Shown piece after piece: positions 6,259 to 14,412 of a stretch of 22,668 nt of DNA (positions are counted from its first letter, which is position 1; the number at the start of each line of letters is the position of its first letter). The position numbers were made by a program, and so were the translations under genes. The notes under the pieces were generated by a model. That model saw only the letters and a list, made by a program, of their open reading frames with translations. It was not told the DNA's origin and ran no database searches. The stretch is from the IMG/VR virus record IMGVR_UViG_3300027659_000225, positions 1 to 22,668 of that record; one strand, 5' to 3'. Source of the DNA: a virus.

Positions 6259-6822
6259 ATGAGCTTGGACAAAATGACCGCTACAGATCAAATAGCAGCA
6301 ATCACAAAATACAACACCATGCCTACTGATGAGATGGCTATTCATGGTACATACCACGCTGTTTGCTACAGCATTGATGGTTTTGTCAAATGGGAAGAAC
6401 CTATTCAGAACTTGGTAACGACTGTTGGTAAGAACTTGACCTTGGATACCATCCTCGGTAACTCAGCCGCTGGCGCAGTTGTAATGGGCTTAAAGGGCGC
6501 TGGTACAGCCGTAGCCGCTGACACACAAGCCTCTCATGCAAGCTGGTTAGAAGTAGGCGGCACTAACGCTCCTGCATATTCTGGTAGCCGTCCTACACCT
6601 TCATTTAGTTCAGCCGCCGCCGCAAGCAAAGCTACGTCTTCTGCCGTGTCATTCTCTATGACCAGCACTGGAACTGTGGCGGGCTGCTTTATCAACATTG
6701 GCGGTAGTGCAACTAAAGATTCAACCACTGGCACATTGTTCTCTGCTGGTGATTTCTCTAGTTCTAAGGCTGTGGTTAATGGTGACACGATTGCGGTAAC
6801 GTACACATTAACACTGACTTGA
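6259..6822 (+). CDS. Probable tail structural protein
   Basis: The product has 187 residues. The front half holds AIHGTYHAVCYSIDGFVKWE and VTTVGKNLTLDTILGNSAA, the back half is beta-rich with LEVGGTNAPAYSGSRPTPSF, KATSSAVSFSMTSTGTVAGC and a final NGDTIAVTYTLTLT. I recall the combination HGxYxVxCxxxDG...W...NLVxxxGKN...LDTxL...NAPxYSGxRxT in minor tail proteins of many tailed phages, always near fibre genes. A precise function is not established. A TAAGGAG at 6246-6252 supports the ATG at 6259. The next ATG lies one base after the TGA. Confidence 0.8.
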   Translation: MSLDKMTATDQIAAITKYNTMPTDEMAIHGTYHAVCYSIDGFVKWEEPIQNLVTTVGKNLTLDTILGNSAAGAVVMGLKGAGTAVAADTQASHASWLEVGGTNAPAYSGSRPTPSFSSAAAASKATSSAVSFSMTSTGTVAGCFINIGGSATKDSTTGTLFSAGDFSSSKAVVNGDTIAVTYTLTLT

Positions 6823-6823
6823 T

Positions 6824-7660
6824 ATGGCGTTAGCTTGGGGTGACGGCACATGGGGTGAGAACGCATGGGGCGGGGGAGAAACTTTCCCTGTCAGCGTTAC
6901 AGAAACCGCCCTGATTGCCGACTCTCCAGCCGCTGGGTTATTAATTGATGTAAGCATTACGGAGTCGTTGACCGGTGGTACGTCTTGGGGTCAAGACGCT
7001 TGGGGTGCTGATTCGTGGGGTGGTACAGCGGGCATTCAGGATATTCAGACTGTAGCTCTGACGATGAATGTGGCGGTAGATGAATCTGCGGCTATTGCTG
7101 AAGTTCAGTCGGTTGTTGCTGGTTTTGTAGCGTCTATAACTGAGACTATGGCTATTGCTGAAGATAACGCAGCAATAACTAGCTACAACGTCAGTGTGAC
7201 GGATAGCCAGACCATTACGGATGATGAGGCGGCGCAGACAAGTTATAACGAGAGCGTAGCGGATTCAGTTGGGATTGTGAGTGTAGAAGAGGCGGTTGCT
7301 ACATTCTTGGGTGATATATCGGAGTCGATTGCAATAGCAGAAGCGCAGGTGGCTGTGCTGATTATGGCCATCAATGAGTCGATGGGTATTGCAGAGGGAA
7401 CGACTGTAGGAACGTATTACCAAGAATTTTTAACTGAGTCTGCGGCAATCACGGATATAAATGGTGGTGGTGCAAACTACCAAGTTAGTCAGACGGAAAC
7501 AATGGCTATTACGGAAATAAACGGTGGGCGATATTTGTGGGAAATTATTGATGACACAGAGGTCGCAAACTGGCAAAATATCAGCAATCCGCAAACACCG
7601 GGCTGGGGTGCTGTTGATACAACGGAATCGCCCGGTTGGACAGTAATTTCTACTCAGTAG
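6824..7660 (+). CDS. Repetitive tail protein with Trp-Gly boxes and ES/AI repeats
   Basis: The product has 278 acidic residues. Two Trp-Gly boxes (WGDGTWGENAWGGG at about residues 5-18 and WGQDAWGADSWGG at about 55-67) precede a run of imperfect repeats of roughly 22-35 residues based on an (I/V)(T/S)(E/D)(S/T)xxI(A/T) core, as in VDESAAIAE, ITETMAIAE, VTDSQTITD, ISESIAIAE, INESMGIAE, LTESAAITD. The C-terminus is different: EVANWQNISNPQTPGWGAVD and ESPGWTVISTQ, with two GW turns that I recall as typical endings of environmental phage tail proteins. This looks like a fibrous or extended virion protein. The Trp-Gly box resembles one in the nozzle-like protein at 15403. It has no recognisable enzyme motif. 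Confidence 0.8.
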   Translation: MALAWGDGTWGENAWGGGETFPVSVTETALIADSPAAGLLIDVSITESLTGGTSWGQDAWGADSWGGTAGIQDIQTVALTMNVAVDESAAIAEVQSVVAGFVASITETMAIAEDNAAITSYNVSVTDSQTITDDEAAQTSYNESVADSVGIVSVEEAVATFLGDISESIAIAEAQVAVLIMAINESMGIAEGTTVGTYYQEFLTESAAITDINGGGANYQVSQTETMAITEINGGRYLWEIIDDTEVANWQNISNPQTPGWGAVDTTESPGWTVISTQ

Positions 7661-7669
7661 GAGAATTAA

Positions 7670-8512
7670 ATGGCAAATACATCGCTAATTGGACTAACCC
7701 TCCCAGTACAAGGAACTCTATCCGGTAGCTGGGGTAATACGGTTAACAATGCGATCTCCCAGATTGTGGACGTTGCCGTTGCTGGCACACAGACAATTAC
7801 GGTTGATACAGACATTAACTTGGCGGTTACAGTCGGTACTGATGCAAGTACAGGACTAACGGCTAATAGCTCTCAGTACGCAGTTCTCCTGTGTACGGGC
7901 GCACGTACAGCACTGCGCTTTATCAATACTCCCAAGCAAAGCAAAATCTACGTTGTTATTAACGATACGACAGGCGGCTTTGCGGTAACGGTTCGTGGTG
8001 GCCCTACATCTCCTACAACGGGTGTAACTGTACCAGCGGGTGGCCGAGCAATCATTGCTTGGGATGGTGGTCTTGCTACGCCTGACTTTGTAAGCGTTGG
8101 AGGTGGCTCTGCTGCTGGCTCTAACACGCAGATTCAGTTTAACAACGCTGGTGCTTTTGGTGCTGCTGCTGGTTTGACATGGGACGGCACAACGCTGACG
8201 GCCAATGACATCATTGACTCTTCATTGACTGCTAGCAAACCTGTATTTACAAACGGCAGTAAGAACTTGGTGTCTACTGGAACTCTTGGTGTTGACCAAG
8301 GCGGTACAGGTCTTTCTACTACAACTGCGTATAGCGTGGTGTTCTCAGGCACTACAAGTACCGGCGCATTTCAGGCATCGGCTGGCCCCGGTACAGCGAC
8401 ACACGTTTTGACAAGTAATGGCGCAGGTGCATTACCTACTTTCCAAGCACCCGCAGCTTCTGGCGTATCGCAAGCCAGAGCAACAATGATCTCCTTTATC
8501 TTTGGCTTCTAA
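7670..8512 (+). CDS. Tail fibre-like protein
   Basis: The product has 280 residues. The N-terminus (LIGLTLPVQGTLSGSWGNTV followed by NNAISQIVDVAVAGTQTI) is a frequently seen fibre opening in phage genomes. The middle is beta-rich with YVVINDTTGGFAVTVRG. From about residue 146 it has fibre-shaft sequence: NTQIQFNNAGAFGAAAGLTW, then LGVDQGGTGLSTTTAY, where the GGTGLS turn is common in phage fibres. No chaperone or peptidase domain ends the protein; the last residues are ATMISFIFGF. It probably contributes to adsorption or to a minor tail part. A TAGGAG at 7658-7663, which uses the previous stop, supports the ATG at 7670. Confidence 0.8.
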   Translation: MANTSLIGLTLPVQGTLSGSWGNTVNNAISQIVDVAVAGTQTITVDTDINLAVTVGTDASTGLTANSSQYAVLLCTGARTALRFINTPKQSKIYVVINDTTGGFAVTVRGGPTSPTTGVTVPAGGRAIIAWDGGLATPDFVSVGGGSAAGSNTQIQFNNAGAFGAAAGLTWDGTTLTANDIIDSSLTASKPVFTNGSKNLVSTGTLGVDQGGTGLSTTTAYSVVFSGTTSTGAFQASAGPGTATHVLTSNGAGALPTFQAPAASGVSQARATMISFIFGF

Positions 8513-8521
8513 GGAACTAAC

Positions 8522-8917
8522 ATGGCAAATCCTAATCTCTTAGCCGCGACCACAGCTTCCGGCACAACCTCTTACCTAACACCCGGCGGAACCACTGCAC
8601 TTGTGTTAATTAGAAATGCTGCTTCTAGTAATCAGGTTTTAAAAATTAACCAGATTGTTGCGGCTAACGTAAATGGTTCTGCGGCTGTGGATACCACTGT
8701 ATCTATCTACACTAACGGCGGTGTTGCCCCCGGTTCCGCACCTTCAGGTGGAACGGCTTACCCAGTTGTGTCTACAGTGTCTGTCCCTGCCGATGCTTCG
8801 TTAATCGTGACTGATAAAACTACGGCTATCTATTTGATGGAAGACCAGTCAATTGCGGTAACTTCTGGCACAGCCAGCGGCATTACCTACACAGTCAGCT
8901 ACGAAATTATTAGCTAA
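8522..8917 (+). CDS. Small beta-sandwich-like virion protein
   Basis: The product has 131 residues, rich in Thr, Ser, Ala and Val with few charges. Strand-like blocks are TTALVLIRNAASSNQVLKIN, AAVDTTVSIYTNGG, VSTVSVPADASLIVTDKT and the closing GITYTVSYEIIS. The pattern of a strand-rich core with an aligned Y/I ending is typical of small accessory tail or baseplate proteins encoded just ahead of a large fibre gene, as here. I do not recognise a named family. The TAAGGA ribosome-binding site at 8510-8515 overlaps the preceding stop. Its stop is followed by GGGGAG, which serves the large fibre gene. Confidence 0.75.
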   Translation: MANPNLLAATTASGTTSYLTPGGTTALVLIRNAASSNQVLKINQIVAANVNGSAAVDTTVSIYTNGGVAPGSAPSGGTAYPVVSTVSVPADASLIVTDKTTAIYLMEDQSIAVTSGTASGITYTVSYEIIS

Positions 8918-8931
8918 ACGGGGAGCAGTTC

Positions 8932-10953
8932 ATGTCCAATCGCTACAAAGGCGCGATCATTTCCGCAACGCCGCCTACGACTACAGGTGGTGAATCAGGC
9001 ACTGCGTCTGGCGCATGGACATTAGAACAACAGATGCAGTTGCAAGCGGCTGGACTGTGGCCTAGCCCTCCACCCCCACCTCCTATTGAAGAGTTGTTTT
9101 CAACGTATTTGTATACGGGTAATGCTTCTACACAGACCATAACCAACAACATTAACTTGTCTGGTAAAGGTGGATTGGTTTGGACAAAAAGCAGCACTAA
9201 TCCTTATAGCAATGCTTTGTATGACACTGCTAGAGGTGTTAATAATCGACTTTTTAGCAATTCAACAGCGGCGGTAAATACTACGTCAGATACATTAACT
9301 GCATTTAATACTAATGGTTTTACATTAGGTGCTAATGATGGTGGAAACTTTGGTTCGGGTTCAAATGCAGTCTCATGGACATTCCGCAAACAGCCTAAGT
9401 TCTTTGATGTTGTGACGTATACGGGGACGGGTTCTAACACAACAATTGCCCATTCACTAGGCTCAGTGCCGGGAAGTATTATTGTCAAGCGCACAGATAC
9501 AACCGCTGATTGGGCTGTTTACCACCGCAGCCTTGCCAATACGCAATATCTTGTTTTAAACAGCACAGCGGCGGCGGCAACAGGTGCAACATGGTGGAAC
9601 AGCACAACACCCACATCCTCAGTTTTTAGCGTAGGCACTGACGCAAGCGTTAACGCATCAGGCGGCACATATGTGGCTTATATCTTCGCCCATGACGCAG
9701 GGGGCTTTGGCTCAACTGGTACAGAAAATGTAATTTCGTGTGGGTCTTATGCGGGCAGTGCGTCATCTATAGAAATAAATTTAGGCTATGAACCACAATG
9801 GGTTTTAATTAAACGCTCAAGTGATGCAGGGAATTGGGTTTTATTGGACACCATGAGGGCCATGTCAAATACCTCTGCTGAAATGCTTTTCCCAAATTTA
9901 AGCAATGCTTCAGACCCAAAAGCATATGCAATGGTTATACCAACAGTCACTGGTTTTACAGTTACTACAAACAATGCACAAGTAAATGAGATTGGTTATG
10001 ACTTCATTTACATGGCTATCCGCCGTGGGCCTATGAACCCCCCAACTGTTGGAACACAAGTTTATAATGCTGTGTTAAGAACTGGGACTGAAATTGCCGC
10101 AAATGTAACTGGAGTAGGATTTCCTCCAGACTTGGTTATTGTAGAACAGCGTATTGATCCAAAAGGGGCTTTTGTTGATAGGTTACGTGGAACTTCTAAA
10201 GTACTACAGTCTTACGAGTATGCGGGTGAATCAACAGATACTGCTGGCGTTACAAGTTTTATTATGGACGGAATGGTGGTAGGTAGTGGTTTTTTAGCTA
10301 ACCGCAATACAAGAACATACGTCTACTGGTTTTTCCGCCGCTATCCATCTGTGTTTGACCAAGTTTGCTACACAGGGACTGGCAGCGCTAGAACTGTGGC
10401 GCATGGTTTGACGGTAGTGCCTGAGTTAATGATTATTAAGGATAGAGGTGCAGGAACCAATGATTGGGCTGTTTATTCTGGGGTAAATACTAAAGCACTT
10501 GTCTTAAGCGAAGTTGCTGCATATGCAACTAATCCTGCGTATTGGAATGACACTTCTCCAACAGCATCAGTTTTTACAGTCGCAGGAAGCGGAAGTGTAA
10601 ACGAAAATGCCAGATCATATGTTGCTTACCTATTTGCAACTCTTGCTGGTATTTCTAAAGTAGGCACATACACAGGTACAGCGGCACTTCAAACCGTCAA
10701 CTGTGGTTTTACAACTAGTGCTCGTTGGGTAATGATTAAACGCACAGACAGTACAGGCAGTTGGTACGTCTGGGACTCCGCCCGTGGAATGTCAGCAGGA
10801 AATGACCCTTACTTACTTTTTAACGCCAACGTTGGTGAAGTCACTGGCACAAATTACGTAGACACAGACACCACGGGTTTTAAAATAACCGCCGCCGCAC
10901 CAGCCGAAATTAACGCCAGCGGCGGGTCTTACATCTTCTTAGCATTTGCTTAA
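8932..10953 (+). CDS. Large tail fibre protein, DUF7483-like, first of a paralogous pair
   Basis: The product has 673 residues. A short N-terminal tether (MSNRYKGAIISATPP, then WTLEQQMQLQAAGLWPSPPP with a run of prolines) precedes about six beta-modules whose starts fall near residues 59, 160, 271, 377, 478 and 577, a period near 100. Each module begins with a YTG-type strand and a turn leading to a (I/V)K(R/D) strand, for example VVTYTGTGSNTTIAHSLGSV and VGTYTGTAALQTVNCGFTTS. Other recurring blocks are FSTYLYTG, SWTFRKQPKFFDVVTY, YVAYIFAHDAGGFG and AIRRGPM. From memory this composition matches DUF7483-type fibres of environmental phages. Receptor binding is the expected job, not a demonstrated one. 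The gene directly downstream is its paralog. Confidence 0.85.
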   Translation: MSNRYKGAIISATPPTTTGGESGTASGAWTLEQQMQLQAAGLWPSPPPPPPIEELFSTYLYTGNASTQTITNNINLSGKGGLVWTKSSTNPYSNALYDTARGVNNRLFSNSTAAVNTTSDTLTAFNTNGFTLGANDGGNFGSGSNAVSWTFRKQPKFFDVVTYTGTGSNTTIAHSLGSVPGSIIVKRTDTTADWAVYHRSLANTQYLVLNSTAAAATGATWWNSTTPTSSVFSVGTDASVNASGGTYVAYIFAHDAGGFGSTGTENVISCGSYAGSASSIEINLGYEPQWVLIKRSSDAGNWVLLDTMRAMSNTSAEMLFPNLSNASDPKAYAMVIPTVTGFTVTTNNAQVNEIGYDFIYMAIRRGPMNPPTVGTQVYNAVLRTGTEIAANVTGVGFPPDLVIVEQRIDPKGAFVDRLRGTSKVLQSYEYAGESTDTAGVTSFIMDGMVVGSGFLANRNTRTYVYWFFRRYPSVFDQVCYTGTGSARTVAHGLTVVPELMIIKDRGAGTNDWAVYSGVNTKALVLSEVAAYATNPAYWNDTSPTASVFTVAGSGSVNENARSYVAYLFATLAGISKVGTYTGTAALQTVNCGFTTSARWVMIKRTDSTGSWYVWDSARGMSAGNDPYLLFNANVGEVTGTNYVDTDTTGFKITAAAPAEINASGGSYIFLAFA

Positions 10954-10962
10954 GGACAGAAC

Positions 10963-12972
10963 ATGAGTACAAAGTACACCGGCGGTTTCATCACAAAATC
11001 CCCAGTAGCGCCAACATCATCGGCGGCTTCTGGTATCTGGACGCTTGACCAACAACAGCAAGCTCAGAAAGCCGGTACTTGGCCCAGCCCCCCTATATTC
11101 ATTGAGGATTTGTTCTCAACGTATTTGTATACAGGCAATTCCTCTACACAAACCATTACAAACAACATTGATTTGTCCACTAAAGGTGGATTGACTTGGA
11201 TTAAATCACGTTCCGATACAACAAGTCATTTTTTGTTTGACACCATTCGGGGCGCTTTAAATGAAATAAACAGTAACAATACTCAAGCACAAGCGTCTCT
11301 TGCCGACAGTTTAACGGCTTTTAACACCAATGGTTTTTCTTTGGGAAATAGTGGGCAAACTAATTTTACTGGAGAAACTTACGCCTCATGGACATTCCGA
11401 GAGCAACCAAAGTTTTTTGATGTTGTAACTTGGACTGGAAATGGTACTGGCGATAGAGAAATATCCCACAATTTGGGCGTAGCTCCCGGTTGCATAATTT
11501 TTAAAAGCACCTCTAACGCAGGTACAAATTGGTTTGTTTACCATAGAGCTTTGTCAACACCTGACTATCGTTATATGTATTTACAAGATACAGCCGCCGC
11601 TCTTACATCAGGCGACAATTTGTGGAATGTAACATCTACAACTTTTCGTGCATCTAGCACACTTGATGCAAACAACAATGGCTTTACCTACGTAGCCTAC
11701 CTATTTGCCCATGACGCAGGGGGCTTCCCTGTTTCTGGCGGTGGATCAACCAATGGTATTTCGTGTGGGTCGTTTACTACTGATGGATCTGGTAATGCTA
11801 CTGTTACTCTTGGGTACGAACCACAATGGGTTTTAAACAAAACTTCATCTAGCGCAGACAACTGGACTATTGCAGATAATATGCGAGGGTTTTCAGTAAC
11901 TAATGAGCAAAGACTTTACGCAAACCTGTCTAATGCAGAAGCCGCTGCAACTACTTTTAGACCAACTGCCACAGGTTATACAGTAAATAGTGGAGAAGTT
12001 TCAAAAACATACATCTACATAGCCATCCGCCGTGGCCCAATGAAGACCCCAACTGTGGGGACGAGTGTCTATAACGCTATTGCTCGGGCTGGAACAGGGG
12101 CAGTAGCTACGGTGACAGGTGTTGGATTCCCACCTGATTTGTTAATTTCAAAAATTCGTACTTCAACTGTAGGGGCAAACTGGTCGGATAGGTTGCGTGG
12201 TTCCACTGCAAACTTAATCTCTAGTTCAGATGGCGCAGAAGCAATTTCTGCAAATCGAGTAACTGCACTTGGGCAAGACGGTTTCTCGCTTGGCACAGCA
12301 AGTGAAGTTAATGCCAGTGGGTTTGACTACATTAACTGGAACTTTAGACGTGCGCCATCGTTTTTTGATGAGGTTTGCGATACGGGGACAGGATCAACGC
12401 ACACAATTGCTCATAATTTAGGAGTTGTACCTGAGTTTATGATTCGTAAAAGTAGATCGCAAAGCTCAACAGCTTGGTATTGCTACGTTGCTAGTGAGGG
12501 CGCTTCACGCAGGGGGTTTCTAAACCAAGATTTTGCTTGGGGTGGCCCAGACAATTCCATTTGGGGTGGGACAACGCCAACAAGCACTGTGTTCACCGTG
12601 GGAGCCGATGGCAGTATAAACAACAACGCATCTACCTACGTCACTTACCTCTTTGCCACTTGTGCGGGCGTTTCTAAAGTTGGAACATACACCGGCACAG
12701 GCGCACTTCAAACTGTCAACTGCGGGTTTACTTCAGGCGCTAGGTTTGTTTTGATTAAGCGCACAGATAGCACAGGCGACTGGTACGTCTACGACAGCGC
12801 ACGGGGTATTACATCCGGTAACGACCCATATTTGTTGTTAAACAGTACAGCCGCTGAAGTCACAGGCACAAACTACGTTGACACCGACACAACTGGGTTT
12901 AAAGTAACCGCCGCCGCACCCGCAGGTTTAAACGCCAATGGCGGAACCTATATCTTTCTTGCCATCGCTTAA
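10963..12972 (+). CDS. Large tail fibre protein, DUF7483-like, second of a paralogous pair
   Basis: The product has 669 residues and aligns end to end with the fibre at 8932: tether MSTKYTGGFITKSPVAP and WTLDQQQQAQKAGTWPSPP, first module at FSTYLYTGNSSTQTITNNID, then SWTFREQPKFFDVVTWTG, YVAYLFAHDAGGFP, GYEPQWVLNKTSS, AIRRGPMKTPTVGTSVYNA, NFRRAPSFFDEVCDTG and a final module starting VGTYTGTGALQTVNCGF. Both ends are best conserved between the paralogs; the middle modules differ more. Many differences are synonymous, so the duplication is not very recent. Two kept, diverged fibres could give hetero-oligomeric fibres or two receptor specificities; this is inference. TAAGGAC at 10951-10957, fused to the preceding stop, serves the ATG. 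Confidence 0.85.
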   Translation: MSTKYTGGFITKSPVAPTSSAASGIWTLDQQQQAQKAGTWPSPPIFIEDLFSTYLYTGNSSTQTITNNIDLSTKGGLTWIKSRSDTTSHFLFDTIRGALNEINSNNTQAQASLADSLTAFNTNGFSLGNSGQTNFTGETYASWTFREQPKFFDVVTWTGNGTGDREISHNLGVAPGCIIFKSTSNAGTNWFVYHRALSTPDYRYMYLQDTAAALTSGDNLWNVTSTTFRASSTLDANNNGFTYVAYLFAHDAGGFPVSGGGSTNGISCGSFTTDGSGNATVTLGYEPQWVLNKTSSSADNWTIADNMRGFSVTNEQRLYANLSNAEAAATTFRPTATGYTVNSGEVSKTYIYIAIRRGPMKTPTVGTSVYNAIARAGTGAVATVTGVGFPPDLLISKIRTSTVGANWSDRLRGSTANLISSSDGAEAISANRVTALGQDGFSLGTASEVNASGFDYINWNFRRAPSFFDEVCDTGTGSTHTIAHNLGVVPEFMIRKSRSQSSTAWYCYVASEGASRRGFLNQDFAWGGPDNSIWGGTTPTSTVFTVGADGSINNNASTYVTYLFATCAGVSKVGTYTGTGALQTVNCGFTSGARFVLIKRTDSTGDWYVYDSARGITSGNDPYLLLNSTAAEVTGTNYVDTDTTGFKVTAAAPAGLNANGGTYIFLAIA

Positions 12973-12984
12973 AAGGAGCACATC

Positions 12985-13512
12985 ATGGAAATTCGTTTAC
13001 GTTCAACAGGTGAAGTTATGTATGAGAGTGAGTTCCGTACTCGCTTCGCTCAGAACTTGCCCCCCCGCCCAGTAACACAAGAGTGGCTTGACAGCTACAT
13101 TAGCGACCCCGCTGGTGACATTGTGTTTGAAGGCCCACAGGCTACAGGCGGTACGGTATATCAGTACAGCCAACGCTCTGGCGTAGAACAGCTTGACGGC
13201 AAGTGGTACACAAAGTACATACTTGGCCCAGTGTTTACAGACCGCGCCGCATCAGAAGGCCAGCCTGCCCAGACAGCCGCCGAGCAGGAAACTGCATACA
13301 AGGCAATGAAGGACGCAGAGCAAGCCGCTAATGTACGCAGATCACGTACAGAAAAGCTGAAAGACTGCGACTGGACACAGATTGCCGACAGCACTGCGGA
13401 TAAAACTGCATGGGCTACATACCGCCAGCAACTCCGTGACATCACCGGTCAGGCAGGTTTCCCTTGGACAATCACATGGCCTAAAGACCCTAACTGGGTT
13501 GAGCCTGCCTAA
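12985..13512 (+). CDS. Protein with C-terminal phage tail assembly chaperone-like domain
   Basis: The product has 175 residues. The N-terminal half (MEIRLRSTGEVMYESEFRTR, later YQYSQRSGVEQLDGKWYTKY and LGPVFTD) is a beta-rich block I recall as recurrent in environmental phages. A charged helix follows. The C-terminal region (about residues 118-171: RRSRTEKLKDCDWTQIADST, KTAWATYRQQLRDITGQAGF, then TITWPKDP) matches the RRxKLxxxDWTQxxD...YRQxLRDIT...FPxxxxWP pattern of the phage tail assembly chaperone family (Phage_tail_APC type). Such proteins are often encoded right after fibre genes and are thought to help fibre folding or assembly, fitting its position after the paralogous fibres. AAGGAG at 12973-12978 gives a strong ribosome-binding site. 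Confidence 0.85.
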   Translation: MEIRLRSTGEVMYESEFRTRFAQNLPPRPVTQEWLDSYISDPAGDIVFEGPQATGGTVYQYSQRSGVEQLDGKWYTKYILGPVFTDRAASEGQPAQTAAEQETAYKAMKDAEQAANVRRSRTEKLKDCDWTQIADSTADKTAWATYRQQLRDITGQAGFPWTITWPKDPNWVEPA

Positions 13513-13514
13513 TC

Positions 13515-13607
13515 ATGTGGGACTGGGCTGAAGCATTCATTGCGGCGGCCTGTATAGTGGCCTTCGTCATCTATGGCACTTACATAATTGCATGGAGTAT
13601 GGTGTGA
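13515..13607 (+). CDS. Predicted 30-residue single-helix membrane peptide
   Basis: The ATG lies two bases after the preceding stop and the TGA lies three bases before the next ATG, so this ORF fills an otherwise empty 98-base gap in the operon. The 30-residue product begins MWDWAEAF and is then almost entirely hydrophobic (IAAACIVAFVIYGTYIIAW) with a short SMV tail, as expected for one membrane helix. No strong ribosome-binding site is visible, so coupled translation is likely. Position at the head of the lysis cassette suggests a small lysis or membrane accessory protein, but the function is unknown. Support is gene packing and composition only. Confidence 0.6.
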   Translation: MWDWAEAFIAAACIVAFVIYGTYIIAWSMV

Positions 13608-13610
13608 TAA

Positions 13611-13898
13611 ATGCGTTGGCTCATACTGTTACTGCTGTTGGGGCTAGTTGGAGCCGTAGCCAAGAATGGCTGTCACGTGCGCGAGTTCTATGGGATAGGC
13701 CACACCATCCACAACCCTACAGAACGCCATCTTCAAATGGTGCTGTGGTTAAAGAACAATGCGCCTTATTGCAAATCCGAAGACTACGTGGTCATTTGGA
13801 ACAACTTGCCTTCATGGGCTGGGACTGCAGACAGCGCAGAGCTGCGCTTGAGAGTTATTCAGGGCTTGAGAGATGCAGATGAGCGAGAGAAAAAATGA
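13611..13898 (+). CDS. Secreted or membrane-anchored protein of the lysis cassette, unknown function
   Basis: The product has 95 residues. Residues 3-17 are a strong hydrophobic stretch (WLILLLLLGLVGAVA) preceded by Arg, and the A-V-A at 15-17 would suit signal peptidase I. C21 is not in a lipobox, since the preceding residues are K-N-G. The mature part contains HTIHNPTERHLQMVLWLKNN and VVIWNNLPSWAGTADSAELR, blocks I remember from uncharacterised phage proteins, and a helical charged tail. Cysteines 21 and 54 could form a disulfide in the periplasm. The location before the holin and lysozyme genes suggests a role in lysis, possibly spanin-like, but no spanin signature is proven. The stop overlaps the next start by four bases. 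Confidence 0.75.
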   Translation: MRWLILLLLLGLVGAVAKNGCHVREFYGIGHTIHNPTERHLQMVLWLKNNAPYCKSEDYVVIWNNLPSWAGTADSAELRLRVIQGLRDADEREKK

Positions 13899-14134
13899 AG
13901 GTCAGTTACGACAAGTGGTATCCAGTCGTTCAACCTACCGCGACCACGCAGACAGATGTTTTTGCCAAGCGGGTGGAAAGGCTAGACGCTGAACGTGCTT
14001 TAAACACACAAATAGCGCAACAGGTAAAGAAGTTCCACCAGTACGAGTATGAGATTTATGAATACAGGATGCGGCAGGTAACCATAAACATTGACATCAA
14101 CAACTTGAAACGCGAGATTGACAAACTTGTATGA
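13895..14134 (+). CDS. Small helical protein, possible coiled coil
   Basis: The product has 79 residues. After MKVSYDKWYPVVQPTATTQT it is almost entirely charged and helix-forming: VFAKRVERLDAERALNTQIA, QQVKKFHQYEYEIYEYRMRQ and a final NINDxxxLKREIDKLV-like segment (NIDINNLKREIDKLV). Heptad-like spacing suggests a coiled coil. No signal sequence or membrane segment is seen, so it is cytoplasmic or virion-borne. I recall a similar small protein (KVSYDKY...TTQTDVFxKRxERLxxERALNTQIA) in environmental phages at the same place in the gene order, without known function. It overlaps both neighbours by four bases, which argues for tight coupling within the cassette. Confidence 0.75.
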   Translation: MKVSYDKWYPVVQPTATTQTDVFAKRVERLDAERALNTQIAQQVKKFHQYEYEIYEYRMRQVTINIDINNLKREIDKLV

Positions 14135-14412
14135 CCAAGAAACCGATACCCAGACCAGTCAGGAAGCCACAGCTGGAGACAAAAGAAAAGCTGACGCTGT
14201 GGGTCACCCTCATGGTAAGCACAACCCTGTGTATCTCCGTATTGGCTATGGTAATTGCTTTTATGTTGGGTTTGTGGGCCAAGGAAGTGGACAACGCAGA
14301 AATATTCAAAATGATTTCACCCGCTTTTTCTACTCTTATCGGCGGCATGATTGGGTTCCTGTCTGGTATCAAACTTATGCAAAACGATGACAAAAAGGAC
14401 TCTAAATGCTAA
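14131..14412 (+). CDS. Two-helix membrane protein, holin-like
   Basis: The product has 93 residues. A basic N-terminus (MTKKPIPRPVRKPQLETKEK) leads to a long hydrophobic helix (about residues 22-47, WVTLMVSTTLCISVLAMVIA), a charged loop (WAKEVDNAEIFKM) and a second helix (about 62-82, FSTLIGGMIGFLSGI), ending in a charged KLMQNDDKKDSKC tail. Size and topology fit a small holin or lysis regulator. It sits directly before the GTA_holin-like gene, which makes a holin/antiholin pair possible. No motif proves this. Its start overlaps the previous stop in ATGA, and its 3' end overlaps the next gene by seven bases. Confidence 0.75.
   Translation: MTKKPIPRPVRKPQLETKEKLTLWVTLMVSTTLCISVLAMVIAFMLGLWAKEVDNAEIFKMISPAFSTLIGGMIGFLSGIKLMQNDDKKDSKC

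Larger units (their letters stand above)
8932..12972 (+). repeat. Tandem gene duplication of the large fibre, each copy with about six internal modules
   Basis: Two adjacent genes of nearly equal length (673 and 669 residues) align from start to stop. Inside each, a beta-module of about 100 residues recurs roughly six times. Conserved block pairs between copies include FSTYLYTGN, the stretch around WTFRxQPKFFDVVT, YVAYxFAHDAGGF, AIRRGPM and the last module ending YIFLA(F/I)A. Confidence 0.85.

Noticed and set aside
13592-13882. 96-residue plus-strand frame offset from the gene at 13611
   Set aside because: It overlaps the 30-codon ORF and the 95-residue secreted protein in a different frame, with no signal sequence or known motif; the frame at 13611 fits neighbours better.
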